Positions 56,478-64,000 of a DNA stretch of 64,000 nucleotides are shown here, piece after piece. The stretch covers positions 17,512 through 81,511 of the forward strand of contig DAOULH010000087.1 in assembly GCA_034420475.1 (NCBI GenBank), written 5' to 3'. Origin of the DNA: Bin87 sp034420475. GTDB lineage: Bacteria > Chloroflexota > Dehalococcoidia > Lucifugimonadales > UBA3495. Below the pieces are notes generated by a model. The model ran no database searches. It saw nothing but the letters and a program-made list of their open reading frames with translations, and was not told the origin of the DNA. The position numbers and the translations under genes were made by a program. The first letter of the stretch is position 1; the number at the start of each line of letters is the position of its first letter.

Positions 56478-57776
56478 CTACGCCGTCACGCCGGCCAAAG
56501 ACCATGGCCCGGTGCGCGTGATCCGAACGTCCACCAAGTGACCGGTCAAGTCCGGTTCGGCGACGCAATCGGCGGTTTCGGGGAGATCGAAGTAAACGAG
56601 CTTGTTGCCTCGCGTCCGACCGGTCCAACTGCCCCGCTTGCGGTTCTCGGCAAGCACCTGGACCGTGTCGTGGAGATACGCGGAGTTGATGCCGGTGAGG
56701 ATGCCCTCCTGCAGCGTTTCGAGGCCCTTCAGCCGACGCTGCTTTTCCTCCTGCGGCACGTCGTCGTCCATGGTGCGAGCGGCGATGGTGCCGGGCCGCG
56801 TGGAGTAAGCTGCCCCGTGCACCTTGTCGAACCGCAGGTCGTCCACCAGCCGCAGCGTGTTCTCGTACTGCGCGTCGGTTTCGCCGGGGAAGCCGACGAT
56901 GATGTCAGTGCTGATGGTAACGTCCGGTATGGTGTCGCGGATCTCGCTGATGATGTCCCGGTACTCTGCGGTGGTATAGGGCCGGCGCATCCGCCGCAGC
57001 ACCTCGTCGTCGCCCGCCTGCACCGGCAGGTTGATGTGCTCGCACACCTTGGGCAGATCCGCCACGGACCGGATGATGCGGCTGCTCATGTACGACGGGT
57101 GGGAAGTCAGGAACCGGATGCGATCCAGTCCGTCCACGTCGTTCAGCCTGGCGAACAGGTCGGCCAGGTCGTCGCCCTCGTCCCGGTCGTGACCGTAAGC
57201 GTCAACGGTCTGTCCCAGCACGGTGACCTCGCGGACTCCGCGGGAGGCCAGCAGTTCAACCTCGTGGGCCACTTCATCCACTGAGCGGCTGGCCTGCCGG
57301 CCGCGCCGGTAGGGGATGATGCAGAAGGTGCACATCAGGTCGCAGCCGTGGATGATGGGCACGTAGGTTGCCACGTCGGGGCGCTGGGGCGCCAGGGTTC
57401 CGACGCAGCCCTCCCAGTCCAGGCCGAGACGCTCGCCCACTACCTCCAGCAGCGGCTCGAACTCCTGGGGACGCAGGAACAGGTCAACGTGGGGGAAGCG
57501 TCGCTGCAACTCCTCGGTGCGGGGACCGACCATGCAGCCGGTCAGCGCCAGCACCGCGTCAGGGCGCTTCTTGCGCAGGGGTTGGGTCAGGTTCAGCGTG
57601 CCGGTCACCTTGTCCTCGGCGGACTGGCGAACCACGCACGAGTTGAGCACCACCACGTCGGCATCGGCGGGGCGCGGCGCGGCCGTAAGGCCCATTTGTT
57701 CCAACGCCGACCCCAAACGTTCGGAGTCGGCGGTGTTCATCTGGCAGCCAATGGTCCAGATGTGATAGGTCTGCAT
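56478..57776 (-). CDS. miaB: tRNA-2-methylthio-N6-isopentenyladenosine synthase MiaB
   Basis: A 432-residue MiaB. An N-terminal UPF0004 domain (YHIWTIGCQMNTADSERL; VVVLNSCVVRQSAEDKV; LALTGCMV) supplies three Cys for one iron-sulfur cluster. The radical-SAM motif CDLMCTFCIIPYRRGR (C-x3-C-x2-C) follows near residue 150, then a TIM barrel and a TRAM domain near the C-terminus (VQVLAENRKRGSWTGRTRGNKLVYF). It adds a methylthio group to A37 of certain tRNAs. It is 32 bases upstream of nadA on the same strand and probably cotranscribed with it. A tRNA gene lies just beyond its start. Confidence 0.93.
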   Translation of the reverse strand: MQTYHIWTIGCQMNTADSERLGSALEQMGLTAAPRPADADVVVLNSCVVRQSAEDKVTGTLNLTQPLRKKRPDAVLALTGCMVGPRTEELQRRFPHVDLFLRPQEFEPLLEVVGERLGLDWEGCVGTLAPQRPDVATYVPIIHGCDLMCTFCIIPYRRGRQASRSVDEVAHEVELLASRGVREVTVLGQTVDAYGHDRDEGDDLADLFARLNDVDGLDRIRFLTSHPSYMSSRIIRSVADLPKVCEHINLPVQAGDDEVLRRMRRPYTTAEYRDIISEIRDTIPDVTISTDIIVGFPGETDAQYENTLRLVDDLRFDKVHGAAYSTRPGTIAARTMDDDVPQEEKQRRLKGLETLQEGILTGINSAYLHDTVQVLAENRKRGSWTGRTRGNKLVYFDLPETADCVAEPDLTGHLVDVRITRTGPWSLAGVTA

Positions 57777-57819
57777 TCGAGTTTATTCCCGTGTAGAAGG
57801 GGGGCGTCCGGGATGGAGA

Positions 57820-57911
57820 TGGCGGAGGGAGTGGGATTCGAACCCACGATCCCAGTTTCCCAGGATAAGCGCTTAGCAGGCGCCCGCACTAGACCACTAT
57901 GCGATCCCTCC
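57820..57911 (-). tRNA. tRNA-Ser (GCU)
   Basis: A 92-base minus-strand tRNA including an encoded CCA. The acceptor stem GGAGGGA pairs with TCCCTCC. The D arm reads ATCGCATAGTGGTCTAGTGCG. The anticodon loop CTGCTAA (anticodon GCU) sits on a GCGC stem. A long variable arm (TTATCCTGGGAAACTGGGAT) is diagnostic of a class II tRNA, and the T arm is GTGGGTTCGAATCCCAC. Confidence 0.95.
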
Positions 57912-58251
57912 CTACCCTTCTGGGTACCGTCATTATAGACCATTGTGAAGCGCGTTACAAACTTCGGTGATGGATCGGCAACTGTTCAGACGTGGGGGAA
58001 GTGTCATTGCGAGGCGCTTGCGCCGTGGCAATCTCGACGCCATAGCGGCAACGTCCTGCCCTGAAGGACTCCCCGGCGCCGACGAGATTGCCGCGCTGCG
58101 CTCGCAATGACAACCTCCTGAATTCTGAACACTCACGTTGGATCGGCGGCCCCGGCAGCCGGAATTCGGAACGCTTCCCTGTAACCAAAACCAACGTATC
58201 GTCGTACACTGGAACACGGGAAACGAAAGCACGGCCCAGAGGAGAGCGGTG
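57912..58251. other. Intergenic region holding a full repeat and lipoprotein leader
   Basis: No gene is visible. The region contains the palindromic repeat at 58003-58112 and, at its end, AGAGGAG upstream of the lipoprotein ATG at 58252. A promoter for that gene is expected after the repeat, but no clear hexamers stand out. Confidence 0.6.
58003..58112. repeat. Interspersed palindromic repeat, full copy (GTTCAG-flanked)
   Basis: GTCATTGCGAGGCGCTTGCG at the left and CGCTGCGCTCGCAATGAC at the right. Flanks are ACTGTTCAGACG on the left and CCTGAATTCTGAACACTC on the right, a GTTCAG...CTGAAC outer pair. Confidence 0.92.
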
Positions 58252-59871
58252 ATGAGGCAGAGGCACATGATGATTTTGCTTGCGGCGGCGCTGGCGATGG
58301 TGGCGGTTCTCGCGTCGATAGCGTGCGGCCAGGACGAACCCGCCACCGGGCAAAATGTTGAACCCCGCGCCGCGGCTACGGCGCCCGCGGTTCCTACGGC
58401 AACCGCGGCATCGCCGGCGCAAGCGATGCCCGCCACGGCGGCCCCGACGCTGGCCGCTCCTCAACCCGAGGCGACGGCGCCGCCCACGCCCGCTCCCACG
58501 GCGGTCGCTCCAACTGTCGCCCCTACGGAACCTGCCCCCACCCGGCCGACGCCAACGCCAACTCCCCTGTCCGTGATGAGCCCCGAGCTGCGGGCCTACG
58601 CCGACGAGCACGCCAACGGGCCGGGCGCAATCTACGTGGGCGATGCCACCCAGCTGCTTGGCCCGCCTCCTCACCCAAGCCTGACGTTCGGCGTGCCTGA
58701 AGCCATCTACCGGCAAGGCTCGGCGGCCGCGGTGCTGGGCTTCGAGCCGGCCGGCATCCCGGACCACCTGTTCATCTACAACAGCGACTACTACCGCGAT
58801 CTGATCGACAAGGCCAATTTGACCGAGCCCACCGAGTTGACATCTTCGGGAGAGGCCATCGAGATCCAGCACGTCTGCATCGACCGGAACCTGCCCACCT
58901 GCGTGCTGATCCAGACCTACTGGGCTCCCAACCTGTGGGAACGCACCGACGGCCAGGTGGAGCTGTCGGTCACGTCGTTCGTGGAGTTGGGGATCGCCGG
59001 GCCTGACACCCTCAGCCAGGTCGCCGACGGGTCGCTGGACATGGTGAACATCTTCACCGGCTACGTGGCCGGCGCCCACCCGTCCCTGGAGGTGCAATCC
59101 CTGTGGGGAACGGCCGGCGACTGGCAGACCTCGTACTCCACGCTGGCGGACATGGCCCCCGACATCGACCGTATGCTGCTCGAAATCACCGGCGGCAGCC
59201 CCGTGCTCAACCGCAACTGGTTCGCCGGTTCCGACCAGTGGTTCTTCAGCAACCAGCCCATGCGCTCCATTGACGACTTTGAAGGTCAACAGATCCGCAC
59301 CCACTCGGCGTCCATGTCCGACTTTATCCGCGGCATGGGCGGCGAGCCCGTCGAACTCAGCGTCGGCGAACTGTACACCGCCCTGCAGATCGGAACCGTG
59401 GACGCGGCGGCGACCACCCTGTTGCTGGGCATCACCGGCAGCCTGTACGAGGTCTCCGACCATATCGCCGGGCCGGTGATCGGCTTCGGCTGCACCAACA
59501 ACGTGATCAACCAGGACGTTTGGGACGGCATACCGGCCGACCTGCAGCAGATCATCATCGAGGAAGGCGCCAAGGCCGAGCTGGAAGCCCTGCGCCTGGC
59601 CCCCTTCCAGAACTTCATCGCCCTGGAAGCCGCCGAGGGCCGGGGCCTGGAGGCCGCACCGTTCTCCGATGAAGTGCAGGAGCACATCCAGACGGTGGTG
59701 CTGCCGGAGCACGTCATCCCCGGCTGGCTGCGCCGGCTGGGCTACCCGGGCAGCGGAGAGGACGCCGTAGCGATCTACAACGAGAAATCCGCTCCGTACA
59801 CGGGCCTGATGATCGCGGCCGACGGGTCCGTGGAGCAGGCGCCGATCACCAAGGGGCCGCGCGCTCGATAA
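58252..59871 (+). CDS. TRAP-type (DctP-like) solute-binding lipoprotein
   Basis: A 539-residue lipoprotein; the ATG at 58252 is 7 bases after AGAGGAG. The signal peptide and lipobox are LAMVAVLASIACGQD (Cys ~24), followed by a ~80-residue Ala/Pro/Thr linker. The binding domain resembles DctP/TRAP proteins in its later half: NRNWFAGSDQWFFSNQPMRSIDDFEGQQIRTHSASMSDFIRGMGGEPVELSVGELYTALQIGTVDAAATT is the classic stretch with the Arg that binds carboxylate ligands (IRTHS). The N-terminal part differs from plain DctP. No TRAP membrane genes (DctQ/DctM) are near, so it may be an orphan receptor or serve transporters elsewhere. Confidence 0.8.
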   Translation: MRQRHMMILLAAALAMVAVLASIACGQDEPATGQNVEPRAAATAPAVPTATAASPAQAMPATAAPTLAAPQPEATAPPTPAPTAVAPTVAPTEPAPTRPTPTPTPLSVMSPELRAYADEHANGPGAIYVGDATQLLGPPPHPSLTFGVPEAIYRQGSAAAVLGFEPAGIPDHLFIYNSDYYRDLIDKANLTEPTELTSSGEAIEIQHVCIDRNLPTCVLIQTYWAPNLWERTDGQVELSVTSFVELGIAGPDTLSQVADGSLDMVNIFTGYVAGAHPSLEVQSLWGTAGDWQTSYSTLADMAPDIDRMLLEITGGSPVLNRNWFAGSDQWFFSNQPMRSIDDFEGQQIRTHSASMSDFIRGMGGEPVELSVGELYTALQIGTVDAAATTLLLGITGSLYEVSDHIAGPVIGFGCTNNVINQDVWDGIPADLQQIIIEEGAKAELEALRLAPFQNFIALEAAEGRGLEAAPFSDEVQEHIQTVVLPEHVIPGWLRRLGYPGSGEDAVAIYNEKSAPYTGLMIAADGSVEQAPITKGPRAR

Positions 59872-59947
59872 CCCCCTAACCTGATCGGCGCGCGCCCTCG
59901 AGTCGGTAGCGTCAAATCAACGGTAACGGTTCAGGGTTCAGGAGGCC

Positions 59948-60084
59948 GTCATTGCGAGGCGCTTGCGCCGTGGCAATCTCGACGCCGTAGCAGCAACGTC
60001 TGCCCCGCAGGACCTCCTTTGCGCCAACGGGATTGCCGCGCTGCGCTCGCAATGACAACTCGGACAAACCCGGGTACGCGTGAG
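59948..60084. repeat. Interspersed palindromic repeat, mosaic copy
   Basis: The core is GTCATTGCGAGGCGCTTGCG...CGCTGCGCTCGCAATGAC (59948-60058). The left flank is of the GTTCAG type (GGTTCAGGGTTCAGGAGGCC), whereas the right flank ends in AAACCCGGGTACGCGTGAG (60066-60084), the flank type of the copies at 39049 and 50602. Confidence 0.88.
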
Positions 60085-60097
60085 CCGGGCGATGCGC

Positions 60098-60134
60098 TTG
60101 CGTTATCTGTCTTTATGTGTAAAATGTACATATA
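60098..60134 (+). promoter_or_regulatory. Candidate promoter and operator of the PadR gene
   Basis: TTGCGT (60098-60103), a 16-base spacer and TAAAAT (60120-60125) form a plausible -35/-10 pair. Transcription would begin at about the ATG at 60134, suggesting a leaderless mRNA; no SD is visible. ATGTACAT at 60124-60131 is a perfect palindrome that could be the regulator's own operator. Confidence 0.4.
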
Positions 60135-60550
60135 TGGTCAGCCCCGATCCCATCGGCAGCCGCAGGCTGCCCAAGAACTTTCTCACCCCGTGGGTGCTGC
60201 TGGTGCTCAAGCAATGGAGCCTGCACGGCTACCTCATCATGCAGCAGCTCAACAGCATGGGCTTTGCCGAGGTGGACCACCCCACGCTCTACCGCGAACT
60301 GCGCCGGCTGGAGAAGGAAGGACACGTCACCTCCGAGTGGCAGACCGACGGCAGCGGCCCGGCCAAGCGCGTGTACAGCATCACGGAGGCCGGCGAGCAG
60401 ATGCTGCTGGGCTGGTCTGAAGTGGTGTCCGGCTACCAGCGCATGATCGCCGGTTTCTTCGACCTGTACGCCCAGGCATTCGGCATGGCGCCGCCCACTA
60501 CCGGATCCGATGCGGCTGCCGAACCGGAATTCAACGACAACGTAACCTGA
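60134..60550 (+). CDS. PadR family transcriptional regulator
   Basis: A 138-residue PadR-type winged-helix regulator starting at the ATG at 60134. The N-terminal wHTH is clear: LPKNFLTPWVLLVLKQWSLHGYLIMQQLNSMGFAEVDHPTLYRELRRLEKEGHVTSEWQTDGSGPAKRVYSITEAGEQMLLGWS, in which HGY, the LYREL recognition helix and the GPAKRVYSIT wing are family hallmarks. The C-terminal helix is short and lacks the long PadR dimerisation bundle. It directly precedes the PHA genes in the same direction, so it may control them and itself. Confidence 0.85.
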   Translation: MVSPDPIGSRRLPKNFLTPWVLLVLKQWSLHGYLIMQQLNSMGFAEVDHPTLYRELRRLEKEGHVTSEWQTDGSGPAKRVYSITEAGEQMLLGWSEVVSGYQRMIAGFFDLYAQAFGMAPPTTGSDAAAEPEFNDNVT

Positions 60551-60614
60551 CCGAAACCAATCCGTAATCAATCGGCCCTACCCTATGGGTCAGTACCTTC
60601 AGGAGGATCACAAC

Positions 60615-61118
60615 GTGGCAGCCACTGTAACCGAATGCGCGCAAGAGATGGTCACGGCCTACAACCGGATGGTATCCCAGGGCTTCACCGCCGCGCGGAT
60701 GGGTTGGGAACAATCCGCCGCGGCCACCAATCTGATGACCGAGGCCGTCCGGGCCGAACAGACCGCCGCCGGCAAAATCTGGGAAGCGTCCATCGGCCGC
60801 GCCCGGGAGCGCAGCGAGAAGATGGCGGAACTCACCCGGGCCTTTGCTGCCGCCCCCAACGCCGGGGTCAGCGTAGAAGCCAAGGAAATGATCGACGCCA
60901 TCGTCGCCGGCGACCAGGAGCATTTCCGAGCCTGCGCCGAGTACGCCCAGGGCGTCGAAAAGCGCCGCGCCGAACTGACCGCCACCATGCTCCAGGCCAA
61001 CACCGACCTCACGTCCGCTGGCCAGGAAATGGTCGAGAGCGCCATGGACTACGGCCGGGCCTTTATGGACTGGTCCTTCGCCGTCGGCCGGGGCGCGTCT
61101 CCCACCGCCCCCTTCTAA
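60615..61118 (+). CDS. Phasin-like protein
   Basis: A 167-residue protein. The start is a GTG at 60615, 8 bases after AGGAGG; an earlier ATG at 60585 would include the SD itself. It is almost entirely helical and Ala-rich (ECAQEMVTAYNRMVSQGFTAARMGWEQSAAATNLMTEAVRAEQTAAGKIW; EKMAELTRAFAAAPNAGVS), with heptad-like spacing typical of phasins that coat polyhydroxyalkanoate granules. It lies between the PadR regulator and PhaC, in the position of a granule-associated protein. Sequence identity with known phasins cannot be judged here, so the call rests mainly on composition and operon position. Confidence 0.65.
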   Translation: MAATVTECAQEMVTAYNRMVSQGFTAARMGWEQSAAATNLMTEAVRAEQTAAGKIWEASIGRARERSEKMAELTRAFAAAPNAGVSVEAKEMIDAIVAGDQEHFRACAEYAQGVEKRRAELTATMLQANTDLTSAGQEMVESAMDYGRAFMDWSFAVGRGASPTAPF

Positions 61119-61156
61119 TCGCAGTCCTCCAGCGGCAACCCACAGGAGACACACCC

Positions 61157-62233
61157 GTGGTCAACTCGACCGAATACGCCTCCCAATTTCAGCAGGAAGC
61201 GCAGCTGCAGATGCAGCGCTTCCAGGCCATGTTTGACGCCTTTGTCGTCAACCCGGCCGACCCGCCCGCCGAGGTCACGCCCTACGAGGTCATCTGGAAG
61301 CGCGGCAACACCCGCCTGCTCCGCTACGGCTCCCGGGAACGCGAGACCCTGGGCCTGCCCTACCTGATCGTGCCCTGGCTGGGCATCAGCCGGACCTACG
61401 TCCTGGACCTGCTTCCCGGCAACAGCATGATCGAGTACTTGGTCAACCACGGCCACGACGTGTTCCTGCTGGACTGGGGCGTGGTCGGCGAAGAAGATCG
61501 GGAACTGGGGTTCGAGGAGGGCGTGTACAAGATCATCCCCCGCGCCATCGAGCGCGCCCTGGAAGCCTCCGGCGCGAGCGAGATCACCCTGAACGGCATC
61601 TGCCTGGGCGGAACCCTCAGCGCCGCGTACCTGGCGCTGCACCCGGACGCCCCGGTGCGCAACTTCGTCGCCGTCGTGACGCCCATCGACTTCGAGCAGG
61701 GCGGCATGTTCCGCACCTGGCTGGACGAGCGTTACTTCCCCGCCGACCTCATAGTTGAGCACTACGGCAGCCTGCCGTCCGTCCTGATGAACACCGGGTT
61801 CAAGATGCTGCGGCCCACCCTGGAGGCCCAGGCCATGGCCGGCCTGTGGTCCAACGCCACCCGTCCTGGATATATCGAGAGCTACAAGGCCATGAGCCGG
61901 TGGGCCAACGACTTCGTTGCCATGCCCGGCCGCTTCTTCCGTCAGCTCTCCAAGAACCTGTACGGCAGGAACGAGATGATCCGGGGCGAGTTCCTCATCA
62001 ACGGCCGCGCCGTCAACCTGTCCCGCATCCGCCAGCCCCTGCTGGTGGCGGCCGCCAGCCAGGACTACATCGTGCCGTCTCCGGCCGCGCGCAGCCTGAT
62101 GGACGTGGTTTCCAGCGAGGACAAGGAGTTTGTGGAACTCCCCGGCGGGCACATCTCCGTCTTCTCCGGCCGGCAGGCCCACCAGACCCTCTGGCCCAAG
62201 ATCGACGAATGGGTTTCGGCCCGGTCCAACTGA
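61157..62233 (+). CDS. phaC: Class III poly(3-hydroxyalkanoate) synthase, PhaC subunit
   Basis: A 358-residue PhaC, the short class III/IV length. The GTG start at 61157 follows AGGAGA; an in-frame extension upstream crosses the phasin-like gene and is spurious. The lipase-like box is NGICLGGTLS, with the nucleophile Cys149. Asp303 lies in ASQDYIVPS and His332 in PGGHISVFSG. The family prototype from Allochromatium vinosum has Cys149, Asp302 and His331, so triad spacing agrees almost exactly. PhaC polymerises (R)-3-hydroxyacyl-CoA at the granule surface together with PhaE. Confidence 0.95.
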   Translation: MVNSTEYASQFQQEAQLQMQRFQAMFDAFVVNPADPPAEVTPYEVIWKRGNTRLLRYGSRERETLGLPYLIVPWLGISRTYVLDLLPGNSMIEYLVNHGHDVFLLDWGVVGEEDRELGFEEGVYKIIPRAIERALEASGASEITLNGICLGGTLSAAYLALHPDAPVRNFVAVVTPIDFEQGGMFRTWLDERYFPADLIVEHYGSLPSVLMNTGFKMLRPTLEAQAMAGLWSNATRPGYIESYKAMSRWANDFVAMPGRFFRQLSKNLYGRNEMIRGEFLINGRAVNLSRIRQPLLVAAASQDYIVPSPAARSLMDVVSSEDKEFVELPGGHISVFSGRQAHQTLWPKIDEWVSARSN

Positions 62234-62277
62234 ATGTACCAATCCCCAAGCCACCAACATGCCGGGAGCGCACACCG

Positions 62278-63006
62278 ATGACCACCGCCGACAATGGCAC
62301 CACCGAAAACAGCGCCAACGCCTTCTTTGAAGCGTGGCAGGACACGATCCGCAAATCCACCGAGGCCTGGTCGCAGGCCGCCGCCGGCTTCGGCGGGTTC
62401 ACTCCCCCCAACCCGGGCGCGATGCCCTTCGGTCAGTTCCCCTTCGGAGCCTTTCCCTTCGGGTTCCCGCCGGGCGCCGGCGCGCCGGGATCCAGCCCCT
62501 TCACGCCATTTAACTTTGGGGCACCATTCAACCCGGCCGACTTCATGCAGATGTGGCAGCGGATGTTCGAATCCTGGCAGTCACAATGGCTGAACCGCCA
62601 GACCGGCGAAACCCAGGCGCCGTCCATCGAGGAGGCGCAGCGCCAGTGGGCCCGTTACCTGGAGACCATGGCCGCCACCTTCTCGGAGGTGATGAGCTCC
62701 GAGGAGTTCTCCCAGGCGCTGGGCAAGTACATGGAGCAGGGCCTGGCCTTCCAGGAGCGCACCGCCAAGCAGGTCAACCCGCAGATCAACGCCCTGCTGC
62801 GCGCGTACAACCTGCCCTCCCGCAGCCAGATGGACCGCATGTTTGCCCGGATCATCGGCATGGAGGAAAAGCTGGACGACCTGGAGGACGAGATCCGTAA
62901 ACTCCGCAGCGAGCTGAACGCATCCCGTCGTACCCAGTCATCCCGATCCCGGTCTGCCCGGGCATCCGCCGCGCCTGCGGCCAACGGTGAAGGAGAGCCG
63001 GCCTGA
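62278..63006 (+). CDS. phaE: PhaE-like subunit of class III PHA synthase
   Basis: A 242-residue protein starting at the ATG at 62278. The N-terminus is helical (ENSANAFFEAWQDTIRKSTEAWSQAAAG). A striking Gly/Pro/Phe-rich segment follows (MPFGQFPFGAFPFGFPPGAG). Then helices FMQMWQRMFESWQSQWLNRQTG and a long ARYLETMAATFSEVM stretch lead to NLPSRSQMDRMFARIIGMEEKLDDLEDEIRKLRSEL, a coiled coil that fits the C-terminal part of PhaE proteins. The end is Ser/Arg/Ala-rich and basic. It follows phaC by 44 bases. PhaE is required for PhaC activity and is weakly conserved, so position and the coiled coil carry the assignment. Confidence 0.78.
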   Translation: MTTADNGTTENSANAFFEAWQDTIRKSTEAWSQAAAGFGGFTPPNPGAMPFGQFPFGAFPFGFPPGAGAPGSSPFTPFNFGAPFNPADFMQMWQRMFESWQSQWLNRQTGETQAPSIEEAQRQWARYLETMAATFSEVMSSEEFSQALGKYMEQGLAFQERTAKQVNPQINALLRAYNLPSRSQMDRMFARIIGMEEKLDDLEDEIRKLRSELNASRRTQSSRSRSARASAAPAANGEGEPA

Positions 63007-63053
63007 CCCAATTCCCCCAACGAGATACCCGACCGAAGCAGCAGGAGGCGCAC

Positions 63054-63797
63054 ATGAAACTGGAAGGACGTACCGCCCTCGTCACCGGAGCCTCCCGCGG
63101 CATCGGCCGCGCCATCGCTCTGGCCCTGGCGGAAGAAGGCGCCGACGTAGCCATCAACTACGTCTCCAACGAGGCCGCCGCGGCCGCCGTCGTCGAAGAG
63201 ATCCAGGGCCTGGGACGAAAGGGGATGCTGGCCCGCGCCGACGTCGGCGACTTCCCCGACACCTACGCTATGGCCCATTCCGTGCTCCGGGAGTTCGGCC
63301 ACATCGACATCCTGGTCAACAACGCCGGCGTGACCTCCGACAAGACCTTCGTCAACATGGACCATTCCACCTGGCGCAAGGTGCTGGCCATCAACCTCGA
63401 TGGCGTCTTCAACTGCACCAAGGTCTGCATCGACCAGATGGTGGAGCAGAACTACGGCCGCGTGGTGAACATCACCTCAGTCATCGGTCAGATCGGCAAC
63501 TTCGGGCAGGCCAACTATGCCGCCTCCAAGGCCGGCGTCGCCGCCATGACCAAGACCCTGGCGAAAGAGTTGGCCAGCAAGGGCATCACCGTCAACGCCG
63601 TGGCCCCCGGTTTCATCGAGACTGAAATGGTCTCTTCCATACCCGAAAACATCCAGGACCGCCTGCTCAGCCAGATACCCCTGCGCCGCTTCGGCAAGGC
63701 GGAAGAGGTCGCCCAGATGGTGGTGTTCCTCTGCTCCCCCGAGGGCGACTACGTCACCGGTGCGGAACTGGAGGTAAACGGCGGGCTGTTCATGTAA
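63054..63797 (+). CDS. phaB: Acetoacetyl-CoA reductase (PhaB/FabG-like SDR)
   Basis: A 247-residue classical short-chain dehydrogenase. The cofactor turn is TGASRGIGRAIALALAEEGADVAINYVSNE, followed by ILVNNAGVTSDKTF, the catalytic set with Ser in NITSVIGQIGNFGQANYAASKAGVAAMTK (Tyr-x3-Lys), and VAPGFIETEMVSSIPENI. The C-terminus GDYVTGAELEVNGGLFM is typical. In this operon it most likely reduces acetoacetyl-CoA to (R)-3-hydroxybutyryl-CoA with NAD(P)H for PhaC; FabG of fatty acid synthesis is the sequence-level alternative. No beta-ketothiolase (PhaA) gene lies in the window, so it must be encoded elsewhere. Confidence 0.88.
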   Translation: MKLEGRTALVTGASRGIGRAIALALAEEGADVAINYVSNEAAAAAVVEEIQGLGRKGMLARADVGDFPDTYAMAHSVLREFGHIDILVNNAGVTSDKTFVNMDHSTWRKVLAINLDGVFNCTKVCIDQMVEQNYGRVVNITSVIGQIGNFGQANYAASKAGVAAMTKTLAKELASKGITVNAVAPGFIETEMVSSIPENIQDRLLSQIPLRRFGKAEEVAQMVVFLCSPEGDYVTGAELEVNGGLFM

Positions 63798-63900
63798 CGG
63801 CCGCCCGCGGCGCGGTTTTGCCAATTGCTGCGACGGGTCTGGGGCCGGCTGCGCTCCTGATACCGTAAATGTTCAGACTTGTGGGTAAATGTCATAGGAG

Positions 63901-64000
63901 TTACGCAGTTGGTGGGAGTTGGTACCAGGGAGAAGCGAGGTATGAGCGGAGGGCATCGCGGATGATGCTGGTTTTGGCCTCGTACCAGCTGATGCCGGTT
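63901..64000 (-). CDS. Unrecognised protein, C-terminal fragment (possible transposase)
   Basis: The last 33 codons of a minus-strand gene entering from beyond the window end (TGISWYEAKTSIIRDALRSY... ending PPTA, then TAA at 63901-63903). The fragment is basic and aromatic-rich. Just past its stop lie GTCATAG and GTTCAGACTTGTGGG, which resemble element-end or repeat sequences. That context suggests a mobile-element protein, but identity cannot be settled from 33 residues. Confidence 0.4.
   Translation of the reverse strand, partial: TGISWYEAKTSIIRDALRSYLASPWYQLPPTA

Noticed and set aside
57955..59712. 585-codon minus-strand frame over the DctP-like gene
   Set aside because: Antisense to a well-supported lipoprotein and partly a translation of the palindromic repeat.
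60635..61156. Long N-terminal extension of PhaC
   Set aside because: It overlaps the phasin-like gene in another frame. With the GTG start at 61157 the catalytic residues fall at 149, 303 and 332, close to the known class III positions.

Overview
This is a high-G+C bacterial chromosomal window of about 60 protein genes and one tRNA. Several traits suggest Chloroflexota, probably a Dehalococcoidia/SAR202-like aerobic heterotroph. These are lipoproteins with long Ala/Pro/Thr-rich linkers after a CGG lipobox, a HemQ-type chlorite dismutase protein, many small-molecule catabolic enzymes of the LLM, SMP-30, FAH, crotonase and nitroreductase families, and Uma2/aspartic-peptidase small genes. The assignment is inference; no 16S rRNA gene is present.

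Layout. 0-7 kb: acetyl-xylan-esterase-like and alpha/beta-hydrolase proteins (two lack the catalytic serine), a HEPN-like gene, a MetE-like methyltransferase, a DUF4258/DUF2283-like pair, an OsmC/rhodanese pair and a crotonase. 7-12.6 kb: a DUF429 protein, two nitroreductases, an SMP-30 lactonase, a ComDE-like ThDP decarboxylase and a DUF3800 protein ending at a clear intrinsic terminator. 12.9-17.1 kb: a 2-oxoacid dehydrogenase operon (E1alpha, E1beta, E2) that overlaps lipB. 17.1-26.3 kb: a defence-rich stretch with Uma2, an aspartic-peptidase/DUF5678 pair, McrBC, a HEPN/MNT pair, and a restriction-modification locus. In that locus the methyltransferase is intact but the BglII-like endonuclease carries a frameshift and an amber stop. 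26.4-30.6 kb: beta-propeller proteins and three tandem retropepsin-like genes. 30.6-38.8 kb: a peptide-type ABC importer with two permeases and three paralogous binding lipoproteins but no ATPase. 39-48 kb: a crotonase, TlyA, a large RND transporter, small proteins and an LLM oxidoreductase. 48-57.8 kb: a penicillin-acylase-family hydrolase, an orphan DNA methyltransferase, a ComB-like phosphatase, an NHL propeller, HemQ, Uma2, NadA, MiaB and tRNA-Ser(GCU). 58-63.8 kb: a DctP-like lipoprotein, then a compact polyhydroxyalkanoate operon (PadR regulator, phasin-like, PhaC, PhaE-like, PhaB). The last 100 bases hold the end of an unidentified gene next to an IS-like boundary.

The window is also seeded with a family of about 110-bp palindromic intergenic repeats built on TGTCATTGCGAG...CTCGCAATGACA. 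They occur as full copies, half copies and copies with two alternative kinds of outer flank, one flank of each kind being joined in a single mosaic copy. Two further hairpin families lie at gene ends.

The most notable items are the decayed BglII-type restriction gene beside its live methyltransferase, the class III PHA synthase operon whose catalytic triad spacing matches the family prototype, the mosaic repeat family, the triplicated aspartic peptidases, and the HEPN/MNT pair whose MNT catalytic motif is degenerate.
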